Of a stretch of 64,000 nt of DNA, positions 33,338 to 44,318 are shown one piece after another. The stretch covers positions 15,294,501 to 15,358,500 of the forward strand of contig JARHVA010000001.1 in the NCBI GenBank assembly GCA_037957365.1, written 5' to 3'. Numbering within the stretch: position 1 is the stretch's first letter; the number at the start of each line of letters is the position of its first letter. The notes below the pieces were generated by a model, which did not search any database, had not been told where the DNA came from, and worked only from the letters and a program-made list of their open reading frames with translations. This stretch comes from Torreya grandis. Lineage: Eukaryota > Streptophyta > Pinopsida > Cupressales > Taxaceae. The translations under genes and the position numbers were made by a program.

Positions 33338-34270
33338 TGCTGCCAAGTGTCATCTTTCGAGCCTCATTTCACTTCATTTCTAAGAGCAATAGAAGCTGCC
33401 ATGTGTCTTTTGTAAGTTAAGCAGAACACGCCAAGTGGCATCATCTGCATGAATCTAAAATGAGTCCTACATGGTTCTATAGTGTTTTCAAAATGTAGTG
33501 GAAGCTGCCAAGTGTCATCTTTTGCAAGACACTCAAAAGGCATCCAAATCTTCTATAAGTTCATCGAATGCTACCACGTGTCCTCACCTATTTCACAGTG
33601 GATGTTGCCACGTGTCATAATTTGAGATTCACACAAAGTCAACTAAGGAAATTTTTGAAGACAAACAACCCTTTTGGAGGGCACTTAGAAGCTAAAGAGA
33701 ACTGTTGAAAAAACTTGAAAGGCTAATTTGAAGCTCAAACAGCCCTTGCAGATGGCAGGAAGGAAGCAAATAGACCAATTCAAAGGCCAAAAGAGCAAAG
33801 GGATTTCCTTCAAAAAAGTTCCCCCAGCAAAAGTGACAAAGAGACAATTCCTTCAGACAAATTGTTTGAAAGAATTTCTTCAGACTTTTTCTCTGAAGGA
33901 AAAGTCTGAAGAAACAGAAAACCCACAATGCTGCCACGTGTACTTCATCAAAGTCACAGTGGAAGCTGCCACGTGTCAATGTCTGTAGTTTCTTCCTTTA
34001 AATCTCTTTTGCTAAGGATTGTAGCGAGCCTTCATTAAGCTACTAAAGCAAGCAGAAGCTACCAAGTGTCATCCTTTGTAAGATTCTCAAAAGACAAGCA
34101 GAAGCTGCCACCTTTTCCATTGTAACTCCGTGGAGAGTGACAAGTCTCTATACCCATGATTTTGAGTTTCTAATAGGTTTCAGAGACTATCAATAAGCGT
34201 CTCTCAGAGTCCTATAGAATTAGCCACGTGTCTTCACCTGTTTTAGCAATGGAATGTGCCACATGTCAAT
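33338..34270 (+). promoter_or_regulatory. Array of G-box/ABRE-like CCACGTGTC motifs upstream of TATA
   Basis: About twelve copies of a GAAGCTGCCACGTGTCAT-like unit lie in the U3 part of the LTR, near 33338, 33391, 33427, 33500, 33569, 33601, 33928, 33961, 34054, 34092, 34221 and 34253. Five keep an exact CACGTG (near 33574, 33609, 33933, 33970 and 34224). Others read CCAAGTGTC or CCATGTGTC, one transition away. CACGTG in a CCACGTGTC context is the known G-box/ABRE site for plant bZIP and bHLH factors. The array ends about 300 bases before the TATA box, so an enhancer role is plausible but inferred. Confidence 0.75.
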
Positions 34271-34569
34271 TGCTATAGACCAGTAAGAAGCGACTAAAGA
34301 ACAGAGCATCAAATTGAATCTAAGACCCGATTCAAATAACTAGAAAAGGAGGAATGACAAGGAAGGACCAAAAACATTTACACATCAGATATGTTTCTAG
34401 AATCAAATCGCCAGGTGGATATTGAAGTATGCAAACACTCAATAGCGTGACCCATTTCTCTGCATTGAGAAAAGCAAATGGGTAAATGCCCCTAAATTTT
34501 AGCATGTCTTCTTAACAAAATTCAATGCAACATGATGTGTTACTGTTCCCAATTCCTTCTTGAAGAGGC

Positions 34570-34576
34570 TATATAA
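34570..34576 (+). promoter_or_regulatory. TATA box of the first Tat element, 5' LTR
   Basis: TATATAA in the context CTATATAAGGAAC, preserved identically in the 3' LTR at 43494-43500. Transcription would start about 30 bases downstream, marking the U3/R border. Confidence 0.7.
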
Positions 34577-35198
34577 GGAACTCTCTTTTATTACTTTAGA
34601 GGGGATCTCTCTTTCTGATTATCAAAAACAAAACTCTACCCAAACTGAAAAGCATTACTGAGACTTTGAGCTCAAATTGTTGATCATATTTTGTTATTGG
34701 ATTAAGAAAGCAAGTGACTTTTTAGACTTTGTGCTATGATATCTTTGTTGTTGGGGAAACTATTCTTATGTCTTTTTCCTTAATATATTTTTTGTTCCTT
34801 TGATTCAATAAGCAAAATTAGTGAAAGTAGTTAGGAAGTGTCCTGAAGTCAACTGTGGAGAGACTTTGTGCCCCCATAATTGTCTTTAGTGTGTTTTCTT
34901 TTTGTTTCTATGTAAAGGACCTTGGGACAACTTTGTGCCCTCATTGTCCTTCGTATCTCACTCTTGGGCAATTCAGGTAGAGACTTTGTGTTACATCATA
35001 ACTTGCAAGTTACTACGTCCTTGGTTACATTTTATAATTGCTACCAGGAAGATTCTTGTGGCTTGTTGAATGGTAATTATGAAAGAAGAAGAGTGCTTCT
35101 TGTCATTATCCCAAAGATTTCTCTTTTGATTTGCACGTATCATCTCTGAAAAAAGAGGGATGGATGGTTTGTCCTACCCTTGAGTATTATTTTCTGTT

Positions 35199-35200
<2 letters not shown>

Positions 35201-35240
<40 letters not shown>
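35201..35240 (+). repeat. (TA)20 microsatellite in the Tat 5' LTR
   Basis: Forty bases of pure TA repeat. The counterpart in the 3' LTR (44124-44171) has 24 units, so the length changed after insertion. Confidence 0.95.
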
Positions 35241-35243
<3 letters not shown>

Positions 35244-35383
35244 AACCTCCCCTTGATGAGAGGAGAGATTAGTCCCCTTTTGATGTGGTAAAACTACACA
35301 TTTGGCTAACCAATCTTCCTACTTTGGATGATCAGACCTATTTTGTTTATCAATACGCTGATCGACAAAATATTCCTCCAACA

Positions 35384-35410
35384 ATTTTTGGCAACTCCAC
35401 TGGGGATCAT
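35384..35410 (+). promoter_or_regulatory. Primer-binding-site region of the first Tat element
   Basis: Directly after the LTR end comes ATTTTTGGCAACTCCACTGG and then GGATC. The TTTTTGGC(G)AACTCCACTGGGGA style is common after plant Tat-type 5' LTRs. I do not assign the tRNA. Confidence 0.55.
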
Positions 35411-35863
35411 AGTTATGTGCATTTTGAAACCTCAAGTTTCAGATTGAACCAATCTCTACCATTATCCATTATAGACTCCATTCCATTTTTGTGTCTTACC
35501 CATTATCATTATAACTTTACCATTCACCTCCACACCAACTGAGAAAGAACGCACAATTTAAAACCTCAAGCTTCAAACTGAAGCAAGGTCAATTATTTTC
35601 CATTTTTGTTTCACAATTTGGCAGATTCAAGGTATACACGAAGCCAAAGGGCCAAAGGTATTGTTGACCCTATATTCGAGTTGGTACATCAAAGTAATTT
35701 TGATCCATTTGCTTCACCATCTCACCTCCAACGAACCAAGAGCTTTCCTCCTACTAAAGTCAGGTCTCCATTATCAAGCAAAGTATTTACTTCTATTGTT
35801 GATAAAGCTTTACCAATAATTACCCCTCTGAGATTTATTATTCCTATTTTTTATAGTCATATA

Positions 35864-36640
35864 ATGGTAGCTCAAGGCCCCTGAGGTAATTCTTTTGGTC
35901 CTCTCAATCTTACTCCACCTCTACATGAGCTCCCACACAATTCAAAAAAGAATTTCCCCAAATTCTATGGTGATGGAAAAGTTCATCCTGATGAACACAT
36001 TGCAGCCTTCAATATAGCCTGTGGCATAATTAGAGTAGAATTTGAAGATGTAGTAGTTAGGCTATTTGTAGAAACATTACAAGGAGCTACTGTAGATTGG
36101 TTTTATCATCTATAGGCTTGATCAGTAACTGATTGGAATACCCTTAAAGCTAAGTTTGAAGCTAGATTCAAACCTATAAAAGATTGACATGCCCTTCTGG
36201 CTCAACTCACACAGATGAAGAAAGAACCTAATGAACCAATGAGGGATTTCATAGCCAAATTTGACAAATTAAGGAACAAAATTCCTATAATTGCTTGACC
36301 TACAGCTGAGAATCTTAAATGCTTATTCATTAATTCTCAGTTACCTAAAGTGATTTTTCTTTTGAGACGTGCTGGTCAAATAGATCTTGCTGTAGCTCAA
36401 CATTTGGCCACTGAGGTAGAAGATGATCTCATCTCAGCAGAGAAGATAAGAAGAGATCCAAATAAAAATAGACCCTCATCATCTTTTAAATATTTATCTA
36501 CAGGCACCACTAATCCAATGGTGCAAAAGTTGGCAAATGAATTGCTTGCTCTCAAAAAGCAAATGGCACAAGGAATGTCTTCTGCTCCTTTATACAGAGA
36601 TATGCTAAGAAGGACATTTCCAAATCAGTCATATTAGGGC
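35864..36640 (+). pseudogene. Tat-type gag
   Basis: Gag of the first Tat element; the protein forms the particle that packages element RNA. ATG 35864 gives MVAQGP, a TGA where Arg is expected, then GNSFGPLNL, a start typical of plant Tat gags. The retrotransposon gag core follows in the same frame: NFPKFYGDGKVHPDEHIAAF, VVVRLFVETLQGATVDWFYH, LAQLTQMKKEPNEPMRDFIA, AENLKCLFINSQLPKVIF, then LAVAQHLATEVEDDLISAE. Only a few stops interrupt it, each one substitution from Arg, Gln or Trp codons. The open stretch before 35864 (from 35606) is in the same frame but has no initiating ATG. Confidence 0.85.
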
Positions 36641-37370
36641 AATGCTGCCAGGAATCAAGGGAAACAAAATCATCTTCCTCCCCCATAAGGAAAACTTGCC
36701 ATTGAAGCTCCTCCAACCAATTCAGCAATGGGATATCTTGAAGTAGAATCAAATTTCTCTTTCCAACCTGAATTAAATCAAGAAAATGACGTTGATATCC
36801 TTATAGAAAACCAAGAAGAACCAACTGGTGACTCCCACATTAGTTTTTTGAATTACTAAGATAAACCTAGAAGTAAAGGAGAAGCTATTGATGGATCATA
36901 TGCAGTGTTTACCAGATCCAAGAACCAATCAGTCTAACAAGCTGATAAAGGGAAGACAGAGGAGCAACCTCAACCAGAAATTACAATTGCTAAGCGTGGA
37001 ACCACTCTGCCTTTCCAGTTAAAGGATCTGGTGATCACCCAAAAGGTAAGTACATCAATTTCACATTCACCTTCCACTTTAATTTCACAAATTAGCCCTT
37101 CTCCCATCCCTCCTAAAATCCAAAAGGTTGAAATACCTTCCTCTGTTCCTAGTCTAATTTAGCCATTTGACATAATTGATCATGTCAAAAAGACCAAAAT
37201 ACAAATGTCTAAATTTAAATATTTGCAGTCCAATCTTAATCAATTGGATAAGTTGGTCCAATGTGTCAAGAACCAAACCGTCCTTACAGGACAAGAAGCT
37301 AAAAAGGTAACTCCTGATTCCCTAAAGAACATGCCCATTCCAAATAATCTTGTCATTACTCCTCCAACTA
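36641..37370 (+). pseudogene. Tat gag-protease linker
   Basis: The same frame continues through a low-complexity, Pro/Ser/Lys-rich linker (for example SISHSPSTLISQ, SPSPIPPKIQKVEIP), with three or four stops and no frameshift. No zinc knuckle is visible. It joins gag to the protease domain and probably has no enzymatic role. Confidence 0.65.
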
Positions 37371-37756
37371 CCCCTAGGAAAATAGAACCTTTTTATGTTT
37401 CCCTGTTAATAAATGGTCACAATCTAAGTAATTGTATTATAGACTCAGGCACATCTGATAATGTCATACCTGCTAAAGTAGCTGAATCTCTTGGTCTCAC
37501 ACTAACCAAGACATTTGGGAGATGTTTCTCCATGGAGAACAAGCAAGTACCATTGCTGGGGCAAATCAAAGATGCCCAATTTGCATTTGCAGTCTTTCCA
37601 GACAAGAGAATCAAGATGACTGTCTTGGTGGCTGACATCCCAACATCCTATGGCATTTTGGTTGGATGAAATTTTTGTAAAGACATGGGAGGAAAAATAA
37701 GCATGGACCTGTCTGAGGCAAGGATCATTGTCAAAGGCGTAATGAAGAAATTACTC
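37371..37756 (+). pseudogene. Tat aspartic protease
   Basis: Retroviral-type protease that would cut the polyprotein. The catalytic motif is visible as CIIDSGTSDNVIPAKVAESL, with the D-S-G triad intact. The flap region (FSMENKQVPLLGQI) and the second conserved strand (VADIPTSYGILVG) follow. A TGA ends the open stretch at 37668, then the frame continues (KDMGGKISMDLSEARIIV). Catalytic residues are kept, but neighbouring stops prevent production of the full polyprotein. Confidence 0.85.
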
Positions 37757-38023
37757 CCTAAAAAAGAGGCAAAATATGTGGTCACCCAAACATCAGCCCC
37801 TGAAGCTCAAATTCTTTTTGAATCCTCAAGTATGGGTAACTACTTTCTATTTATAGATGAAGTTCATGAAGCATCTGATAATTTTTTTGAAAGTGTCAAC
37901 CTAGAAATCAGTTCAGCTAGAATAGCAGAAGAACTAGTAGGTTGTAATACAAATGATAAAGGATCTTCCCTCTCTAATGAAGAAAAATTCAAAGAAAAAT
38001 CAGTGTTTGATGAAGTATGGACT

Positions 38024-38527
38024 CTATAATTTGATGGCAGCTGCTCCTCTACCGATTTGGGAGCTGGGATTATGTTGATATCTCCTCAAGGAGATATGTT
38101 TCCTTCATCTTACAAATTACAATTTAGCAACCCTAATTATACAGTTGAATATGAATCTCTGTTGCTTGGATTGAAGGCTGCTCAAGACAATGGCATCAAG
38201 TTTTTTCATGCCAAAGGAGATGCTGAATTAGTGGTTTGTCAAGTGAGAAACTTATACCAAACCAAGAATGAAAGATTATGCCACTACCACAACTTGGTTT
38301 GGGACCAAATTAAAAGCTTTGATGCTTTCAACATTTCTGCCATACCCAAGGAATCTAATGACATAGCTAATGCACTTGCTATTTCAAGAACTCTCTTAGT
38401 TCCTCACTCAGATTTCAAAGAAGATAGGTATACTATTGAGCTAATCTATAGACCAAGTGTTCCTAACAATACTGATTTTTGGCAAGTATTCAATGATGAT
38501 CACCAAATCATTGCCTTCTTGGAATAA
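38024..38527 (+). pseudogene. Additional RNase H (plant-type) between protease and RT
   Basis: A second RNase H domain besides the one that follows RT. After a TAA at 38027 the frame reads FDGSCSSTDLGAGIMLISPQ (first catalytic Asp in FDGS), YTVEYESLLLGLKAA (catalytic Glu), FHAKGDAELVVCQV (catalytic Asp in GDAELV) and a C-terminal ESNDIANALA block with the last Asp. This is the archaeal-like RNase H known from Tat elements. Here it sits upstream of RT; the second Tat element in the window shows the same order. Apart from the first stop the domain is open. Confidence 0.85.
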
Positions 38528-38773
38528 ACAGACAATTTTAAACAACTACGGTTTGAAGGTAGTGAACCTCAAAAGTATGAATCAACCTCTGAATCTAGTT
38601 CATATATAAATAAAAAATTCTTATAGCTGAAAGGAAATAAAATTCCCAAAGGCCTAGTTTCTCTTACACAACTATTTGAAAAGCATGATAGATTCATCAA
38701 ACAACAGCAAACAGATTCAAGCTTTTCTCAGAGATTCGATCAAGTAAATCTGACTACTAAAGAAAATCCCAAG

Positions 38774-39700
38774 ATGGTTAACATTGGTAAGTGCTGCACC
38801 CCTGAAGAAAGATTCAAGTTCACTACTTTACTCTGTCAATACATGGATGTCTTAGCATATTCTTATGATGACTTGAAGTCTCTCAGACCTGATGAAATCC
38901 GTCATGACATTCCTCTCAAGGCTGACTCAATGCCCTATAAGCAAAAATCCAAATAGTACAATCCAAAAATATCAAGTACTATTCTATCTGAGATACAAAA
39001 AATGTTAAATGCTAGCATCATCTTTCCAATCCATCATTCCACATGGATTGCAAACATAGTGCCTGTAAGGAAGAAGAGTGGTGAAATTCACATTTGTGTA
39101 GATTTCAAGAATCTAAATCAATCATCTTTGAAAGATAATTATCCTTTGCCAATCATGGATCAAGTGCTTCAAATAGTGACAGGTTCAAAGATGTTATCAA
39201 TGCTAGATGGCTTCTCAAGATATAATCAAGTTGAAGTTGGTGAAGCAGACCAACACAAGACTGCATTCACCACACCTTGGGGTACATTTGCATATAGAAA
39301 AATGCATTTTGGCTTGATAAATGCTGGTGCCACCTTTCAGAGAGCAATGGACCTAGCTTTCAAATATGAGATGGGTAAATTCATAGTGGTATACCTTGAT
39401 GACTTAACCATTTTTTCAAAGCACCGTTCTGATCATGTATGCTAATTGCAACAAGTGTTGGAGCACTGCCACTAAAATGGTATTTCTTTAAACCCTAAGA
39501 AGTCTATTTTTGGAGTAATAGAGGGGAAACTCCTCGAACACATTGTGTCTAAAGAAGGCATAAAGATTGACTCAGACAGAGTCAAGTCTATTCAAGAGCT
39601 TAATTTGCCTACAAGTAAAAATGATGTTCACTCTTTCTTCAAAAAGGTGAATTTCTTATGGAGGTTCATCCCCGAATTCGCTGAAAGACTAGACACATTG
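38774..39700 (+). pseudogene. Tat reverse transcriptase
   Basis: RT in the same frame as gag: DIPLKADSMPYKQKSK, a TAG, then IIFPIHHSTWIANIVPVRKK, ICVDFKNLNQSSLKDNYPLP, SMLDGFSRYNQVEV, KTAFTTPWGTFAYRKMHFGL, NAGATFQRAMD and the catalytic box VVYLDDLTIFSK. The thumb and connection follow after a TAA at 39443 (ISLNPKKSIFGVIEGKLLEH, SIQELNLPTSKNDVHSFF). All catalytic Asp residues are present. The frame is lost near 39700. Confidence 0.9.
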
Positions 39701-40437
39701 TGCATATGATGAAAGGGAAGACCACCTTTAGCTAGACTAAAGAAGGCAAGTCAGCATTTTAGGATATCAAGACTGCCATTGCCCATGCCCCTACCTTGGT
39801 TTGTCTAGATTACAATAAAGATTTCATCATATATAGCTATGCTTCTGAACACACGCTTTTAGTAATTCTTGTTCAACAAGATAAGGAAGGTATGGAATCT
39901 CTCATTTATTTCATGAGTTGACCTCTCAAAGCCCATGAGCTAAAATATTCAAACATAGAGAAGCATGCCTATGCAGTGGTGAAAGTAGTCAAGCATTTTT
40001 GCTTCTATATCCTGAATTCACACACTATTGCCTTAGTTCCTGACACTACAGTCAAGTCCATATTAAATCAACAAGAGTTTGAGACAAAAAGAGGCAATTG
40101 GATTACAAAGATCTAAGAGTTTGATCTAGACATCAAGCTGATAAAGCTAGTAAGGGGAAAAGGCCTATGCCAATTAATTGCTGACAACAAGCTAGAAGAT
40201 GCACATCATGGAGAAATTGAAGTGGAAGACACACCAATAATCTTTTTTGTCTCCACTACCAATGAGTGGTATTTAGGTATTGCTCATTTTCTTACTTATG
40301 GTGAATTTCTTGCTCATTTGTCTTATAAAGAAAGGAGGACTATCAAGTTGAAAGATGCCAATTTTGTCCTTTGGAACAATGGCCTGTACAAGAGAAGCAT
40401 AAATGGAGTATTCCTTCGTTGTGTAGATAAAGAGTAA
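39701..40437 (+). pseudogene. Tat RNase H (gypsy type) and connection to integrase
   Basis: After a frameshift, frame 1 reads the normal gypsy RNase H: LVCLDYNKDFIIYSYASEHT, SLIYFMS, HELKYSNIEKHAYAVVKVVK and ILNQQEFETKRGNWITKI. The first catalytic Asp, normally in a YSDAS-like motif, appears as Tyr (YSYAS), a single substitution. Open stretch 40222-40437 is the spacer leading to integrase (SYKERRTIKLKDANFVLWNN). Several stops lie in the earlier part. Confidence 0.8.
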
Positions 40438-41523
40438 CAAAGCCAACTTTTAAAATCTTTCCACAATTTAGCCTGTGGAGGACATTTTTTTGCTCCTGTG
40501 ACTGCTCACAAGATTATACGAGCCAGGTATTACTGGCCAACTCTTTTCCAAGATGCATATAAGTGGGTGAGAAAATGTGAACTCTACCAACAATTTATTG
40601 GAAGACCCAAGTTAGTTGCCCTGCCTCTCAAGCCAGTGATCATAGAAGAACCTTTCCAGTAATGGGAGATTGATTTTATTGGGACTATAAACCCATCTTC
40701 AAGTGCTGGACATGATTATGTCACTACATCAATTGACTATTTCACCAAGTGGGTAGAAGCAATCCCAACTAAGCATGCTACTACAAAAGTTGTATGAAAT
40801 TTTCTCAAGGAGAATATCATTTCTAGATTTGGAGTTCCAACCAAAATTGTTACTAACAATGCAGCTTGTTTCACCTCCCAAGAGATTACACAATTCTATT
40901 TCCATTATGGAATTACACTCTCCCATTCTTCTAATTATTTTCCACAAGGGAATGAACAAGCTGAATCAAGCAATAAGAACCTGGTAACTATCATCAAGAA
41001 GCTAGTAAATGACAATCAAAGGACATGGCATAAAGTATTGGTTGATGCTCTATGGGCAGATAAAATCACACCAAAGAGGGCAATTGGTATGTCTCCTTTT
41101 CAACTTCTTTATGGTATCAATGCTGAGATACCAATCACCTTAAAATTGCCAGGCTTGAAATTGGTAAAGGCAATTGAAGATCAGACATATGAAAGCTCTC
41201 TTGATAAGAGAATCATGTGTCTGACTGAGTTGGATGAACAGAGAACCATGGTGGTGGATCGAATTGCTGCTCATCAAAGTCTGGTAAAGAAACTCTTTGA
41301 CCAGAAGGCCAAAAATTGTGATTTCCAAAATGGGGATCAGGACCTGTTGTGAGACAAAAGGAGAGAACCAAAAGGGATGCACAAAAAGTTTGACTCCCTT
41401 TAGAGAGGCCCATTTATAATTCATCAACACAATGGTGAAAACAATTTTTTGCTGAAATATCAAGATGGCACACTCTTTTCTTTGCCTCATAGTGGGCATC
41501 ATCTGAAACACTTCAACTCTTGA
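40438..41523 (+). pseudogene. Tat integrase
   Basis: Integrase in frame 1. Zinc-binding N-terminus HNLACGGHF...KCELYQQF: the HH-CC pattern has its last Cys changed to Tyr. Core: EIDFIGTI (first Asp), VPTKIVTNNAACF where the second catalytic Asp has become Asn, and YFPQGNEQAESSNKNL (catalytic Glu). A C-terminal part follows (GMSPFQLLYGINAEIPI, then FDQKAKNCDFQNGDQDLL with a TGA), ending HHLKHFNS and TGA at 41523. With the Asp-to-Asn change the enzyme would be inactive even without the stops. Confidence 0.88.
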
Positions 41524-41728
41524 AGTATCAGATCATTTCATCTGTACATATGTATATTTGTATAGTTAATAATTCTATTTTATTTTATTTGTTTCCTTTT
41601 TTGATGCATTTCATTTTTGGGTAACATGACCCCATAGCCCAATGGTACATATGAAGACACTGGAGATTCTGGATTCTACTCCCTTCAATTTTTTTACAAT
41701 GGAATGAAGTTTCCCAACTGGAGCCAGC
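41524..41728 (+). other. 3' untranslated interior of the first Tat element, tRNA-like patch
   Basis: About 200 bases between integrase and the 3' LTR. At 41634-41644 TAGCCCAATGG fits the RNA polymerase III A box, and at 41675-41685 GATTCTACTCC fits the B box at 9 of 11 positions, about 40 bases apart. No cloverleaf forms with the flanks, so this is at most a SINE-like or tRNA-derived patch. I see no clear polypurine tract before the LTR start at 41729. Confidence 0.3.
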
Positions 41729-44121
41729 TGTTGTACCCAGAAAAAGTCACTCATTTTTAGGACAACATATAAGCTATTTTGGTCTTTCAAGACCAAAATA
41801 TCTCTTCCCATTTCAAAAAATTGTTCTAAGCTTTCAAAATTAGGATTATTCAAGTTTTTTCAGTCAAAGGATTAATGGATCAATAGGTTCAAAAGTTTCT
41901 ACAGGTAGGTTCAATCAAAAGAACAAGTTTCTGACACTTAGTCATTTTCAGGACTAGTTCAATTGGGTTCAAAAGGTTCAAATGGGTTCAAAAGGTTCAA
42001 CGTGCTCAATCAGGTTCAAAAGGTTCAATGGGTTTAAAGTTCAACGGGTTCAACGAGGCTTGTTTCAAAGAATCTTGGTTCAAGCAGTTAATAGAAATAA
42101 GGGAATAAACCATTGAACCGTTGAACCAAAGTTGGTTCAATTGGTTGGTTCAAGCGACAAGTTCAAAGGAGTGCCCCAAGCGTCAAAGACACAAGTGCCC
42201 TTACGAAGGGAATTTCCTAGGCAAAATTGACTAAGGAAACAAATAGACCAAAATAAAAGCCTGACAGAACCCAACAGATGCTACCAAGTGTCGTCTTTTG
42301 AGCCTCATTTCAATTTGTTTCTAAGAGCAATGAAAGCCGCCACATGTCCTTTATAAGTTAAGCAAAACACACCAAGTGGCATCATTTGCATGAATCTAAA
42401 ATGAGTCCCACATGGTTCTATAGTGTTTCCAAAATGCAGCGGAAGCTGCCAAGTGTCATCTTCTACAGGACACTCAAAAGGCATCCAAAGCTTCTACAAG
42501 TTCAATCGATGTTGGTACGTGTCCTCACCTATTTCATAGTGGATGTTGCCACTTGTCACAATTTGAGATTCACACAAAATCAACTAAGGCAAATTTTGAA
42601 GACAAATAGCCCTTTTGGAGGGAACTTAGAAGCTAAAGAGAACCGTTGCAAAAACCCAAAAGGCTAATTTGAAGCTCAAACAACCCTTACAGAGGGCAAG
42701 AAGGAAGCAAATAGACTAATTCAAAGGTTAAAAGAGCAAAGGGATTTCCTTCAAAAAGGTTCCCTCGAAAAAAGTGACAAAGAGACAATTCCTTCAGACA
42801 AATTATCTGAAAGAATTTCTTCAAACTTTTTCTCTGAAGAAACAGAAAACTTGCAATGCTGCCACATGTCCTTCATCAAAGTCACAACGGAAGCTGCCAC
42901 ATGTTAATGTCTATAGTTTCTTCCTTTAAATCTCTTTTGCTAAGTAAGGATTGTAGCGAGCCTTCATTAAGCTACTGAAGCAAGTGGAAGCTGCCAAGTG
43001 TCATCCTCCGTAGGATTCTCAAAAGACAAGTGGAAGCTGCCACCTTTTCCATTGTAACTCCACGGAGAGCGAAAAGTGTCTACACTTGCGATTTTGAGTT
43101 TCTAATAGGTTTCAGAGCCTCTATCAATAAGCATCTCTCAGATTCCCATGGAAGTTGCCACGTGTCTTTGCTTGTTTTAGCAACAAAATTTGCCATGCGT
43201 CAATTGCTAAAGACCAGCAGGAAGCGACTAAAGAACAGAGCATCAAATTGAATCTAGGACTTGATTCAAATAACCAAAAAAGGAGGAAGGACCAGAAACA
43301 TTTATGCATCAGATATGTTTTTAAAAGCAGATCGCCAGGTGGATATTGAAGTATGCAAACACTCAATAGCGTGACCTATTTCTCTGCATTGAGAAAAGAA
43401 AATGGGTAAATGCCCCTAAATTCTAGCATGTATTCTTAACAAATTTCAATGCAACATGATGTCTTACTGTTCCCAAGTCCTTCTTGAAGAGACTATATAA
43501 GGAACTCTCTTTTATTGTTTTAGGAGGGGATCTCTCTCTCTGATTATCAGAAACAAAACTTTGCCCAAATTGAAAAGTATTACTGAGACTTTGAGCTCAA
43601 ATTGTTGATCATATTTTGTTATTGGAATAAGAAAGCAAGTGACTTTTCAGACTTTGTGTTGTGATATCTTTGTTGTTGGGGAAACTGTTCTTATGTCTTT
43701 TTCCTTAATATATTTTTTGTTCCTTCAATTCAATAAGCAAAATTAGTGAAAGTAGTCAGGAAGGTGTCCTGAAGTCAACTGTGGAGAGACTTTGTGCCCC
43801 CATAATTGTCTTTAGTGTGTTTTCTTTTTGTTTCTATGTAAAGGACCTTGCGATGACTTTGTGCCCTCATTGTCCTTCGTATCTCACTCTTGGAAAATTT
43901 AGGTGGAGACTTTGTGTTACATCTCAACTTGCTAGTTACTACGTCCTTGGTTACATTTTGAAATTATGACCAGGAATATTCTTGTGGCTTGATAAATGGT
44001 ACTTTTGAAAGAAAAGGAGTGCTTTCTGTCATTATCCCAAAGATTTCTCTTTTGATTTACACGCATCATCTCTAAAAAAAGAGAGATGGATGGTTTGTCC
44101 TACCCTTGAGTATTATTTTTT

Positions 44122-44174
<53 letters not shown>

Positions 44175-44313
44175 AACCTCCCCTTGATGAGAGGAGAGAT
44201 TAGTCCCCTTTTGATGTGGTAAAACTACACATTTAGATGACCAATCTTCCTACTTTGGATGATCAGACCTTTTTGTTTATCAGTACGCTGATCGACAGAA
44301 TATTCCTCCAACA
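41729..44313 (+). repeat. 3' LTR of the first Tat element
   Basis: 2,585 bases, TGTTGTACCC...CAACA, colinear with 32765-35383. It repeats the CCACGTGTC-like array (about 42280-43200), mostly in decayed forms such as CCACATGTC and CCAAGTGTC, the TATA box (43494-43500) and the TA run (44124-44171). Confidence 0.93.
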
Positions 44314-44318
44314 ATGTG

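Larger units (their letters stand above)
32765..35383 (+). repeat. 5' LTR of the first Tat element
   Basis: 2,619 bases, colinear with 41729-44313. Layout: a start region full of GGTTCAA words (about 32900-33160), an array of CCACGTGTC-like motifs (33338-34270), a TATA box (34570-34576), and a downstream part with a (TA)20 run at 35201-35240. It ends CAACA at 35383. Confidence 0.93.
32765..44313 (+). mobile_element. Full-length Tat-type Ty3/gypsy element
   Basis: 11.5-kb element with LTRs of 2,619 and 2,585 bases. Both LTRs begin TGTTGTAC and end CAACA, giving a perfect TGTTG/CAACA inverted repeat, with a perfect ATGTG target duplication. All domains are present in the order gag, protease, extra RNase H, RT, RNase H, integrase. 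The polyprotein stays in one frame for nearly 4 kb (35864 to about 39700), broken only by stops, then shifts once, so it is the best preserved coding element of the window. It is inserted in the interior of the long-LTR element and is therefore younger than it. Confidence 0.93.

Noticed and set aside
33692..33988. Open stretches of 86-95 codons on both strands in the Tat LTR
   Set aside because: They lie in the LTR U3 among promoter motifs, are not kept open in the paired LTR, and show no domain.
44314..44318. ATGTG read as part of the Tat LTR
   Set aside because: It is the target duplication: it equals 32760-32764, and both LTRs end one base earlier in CAACA.
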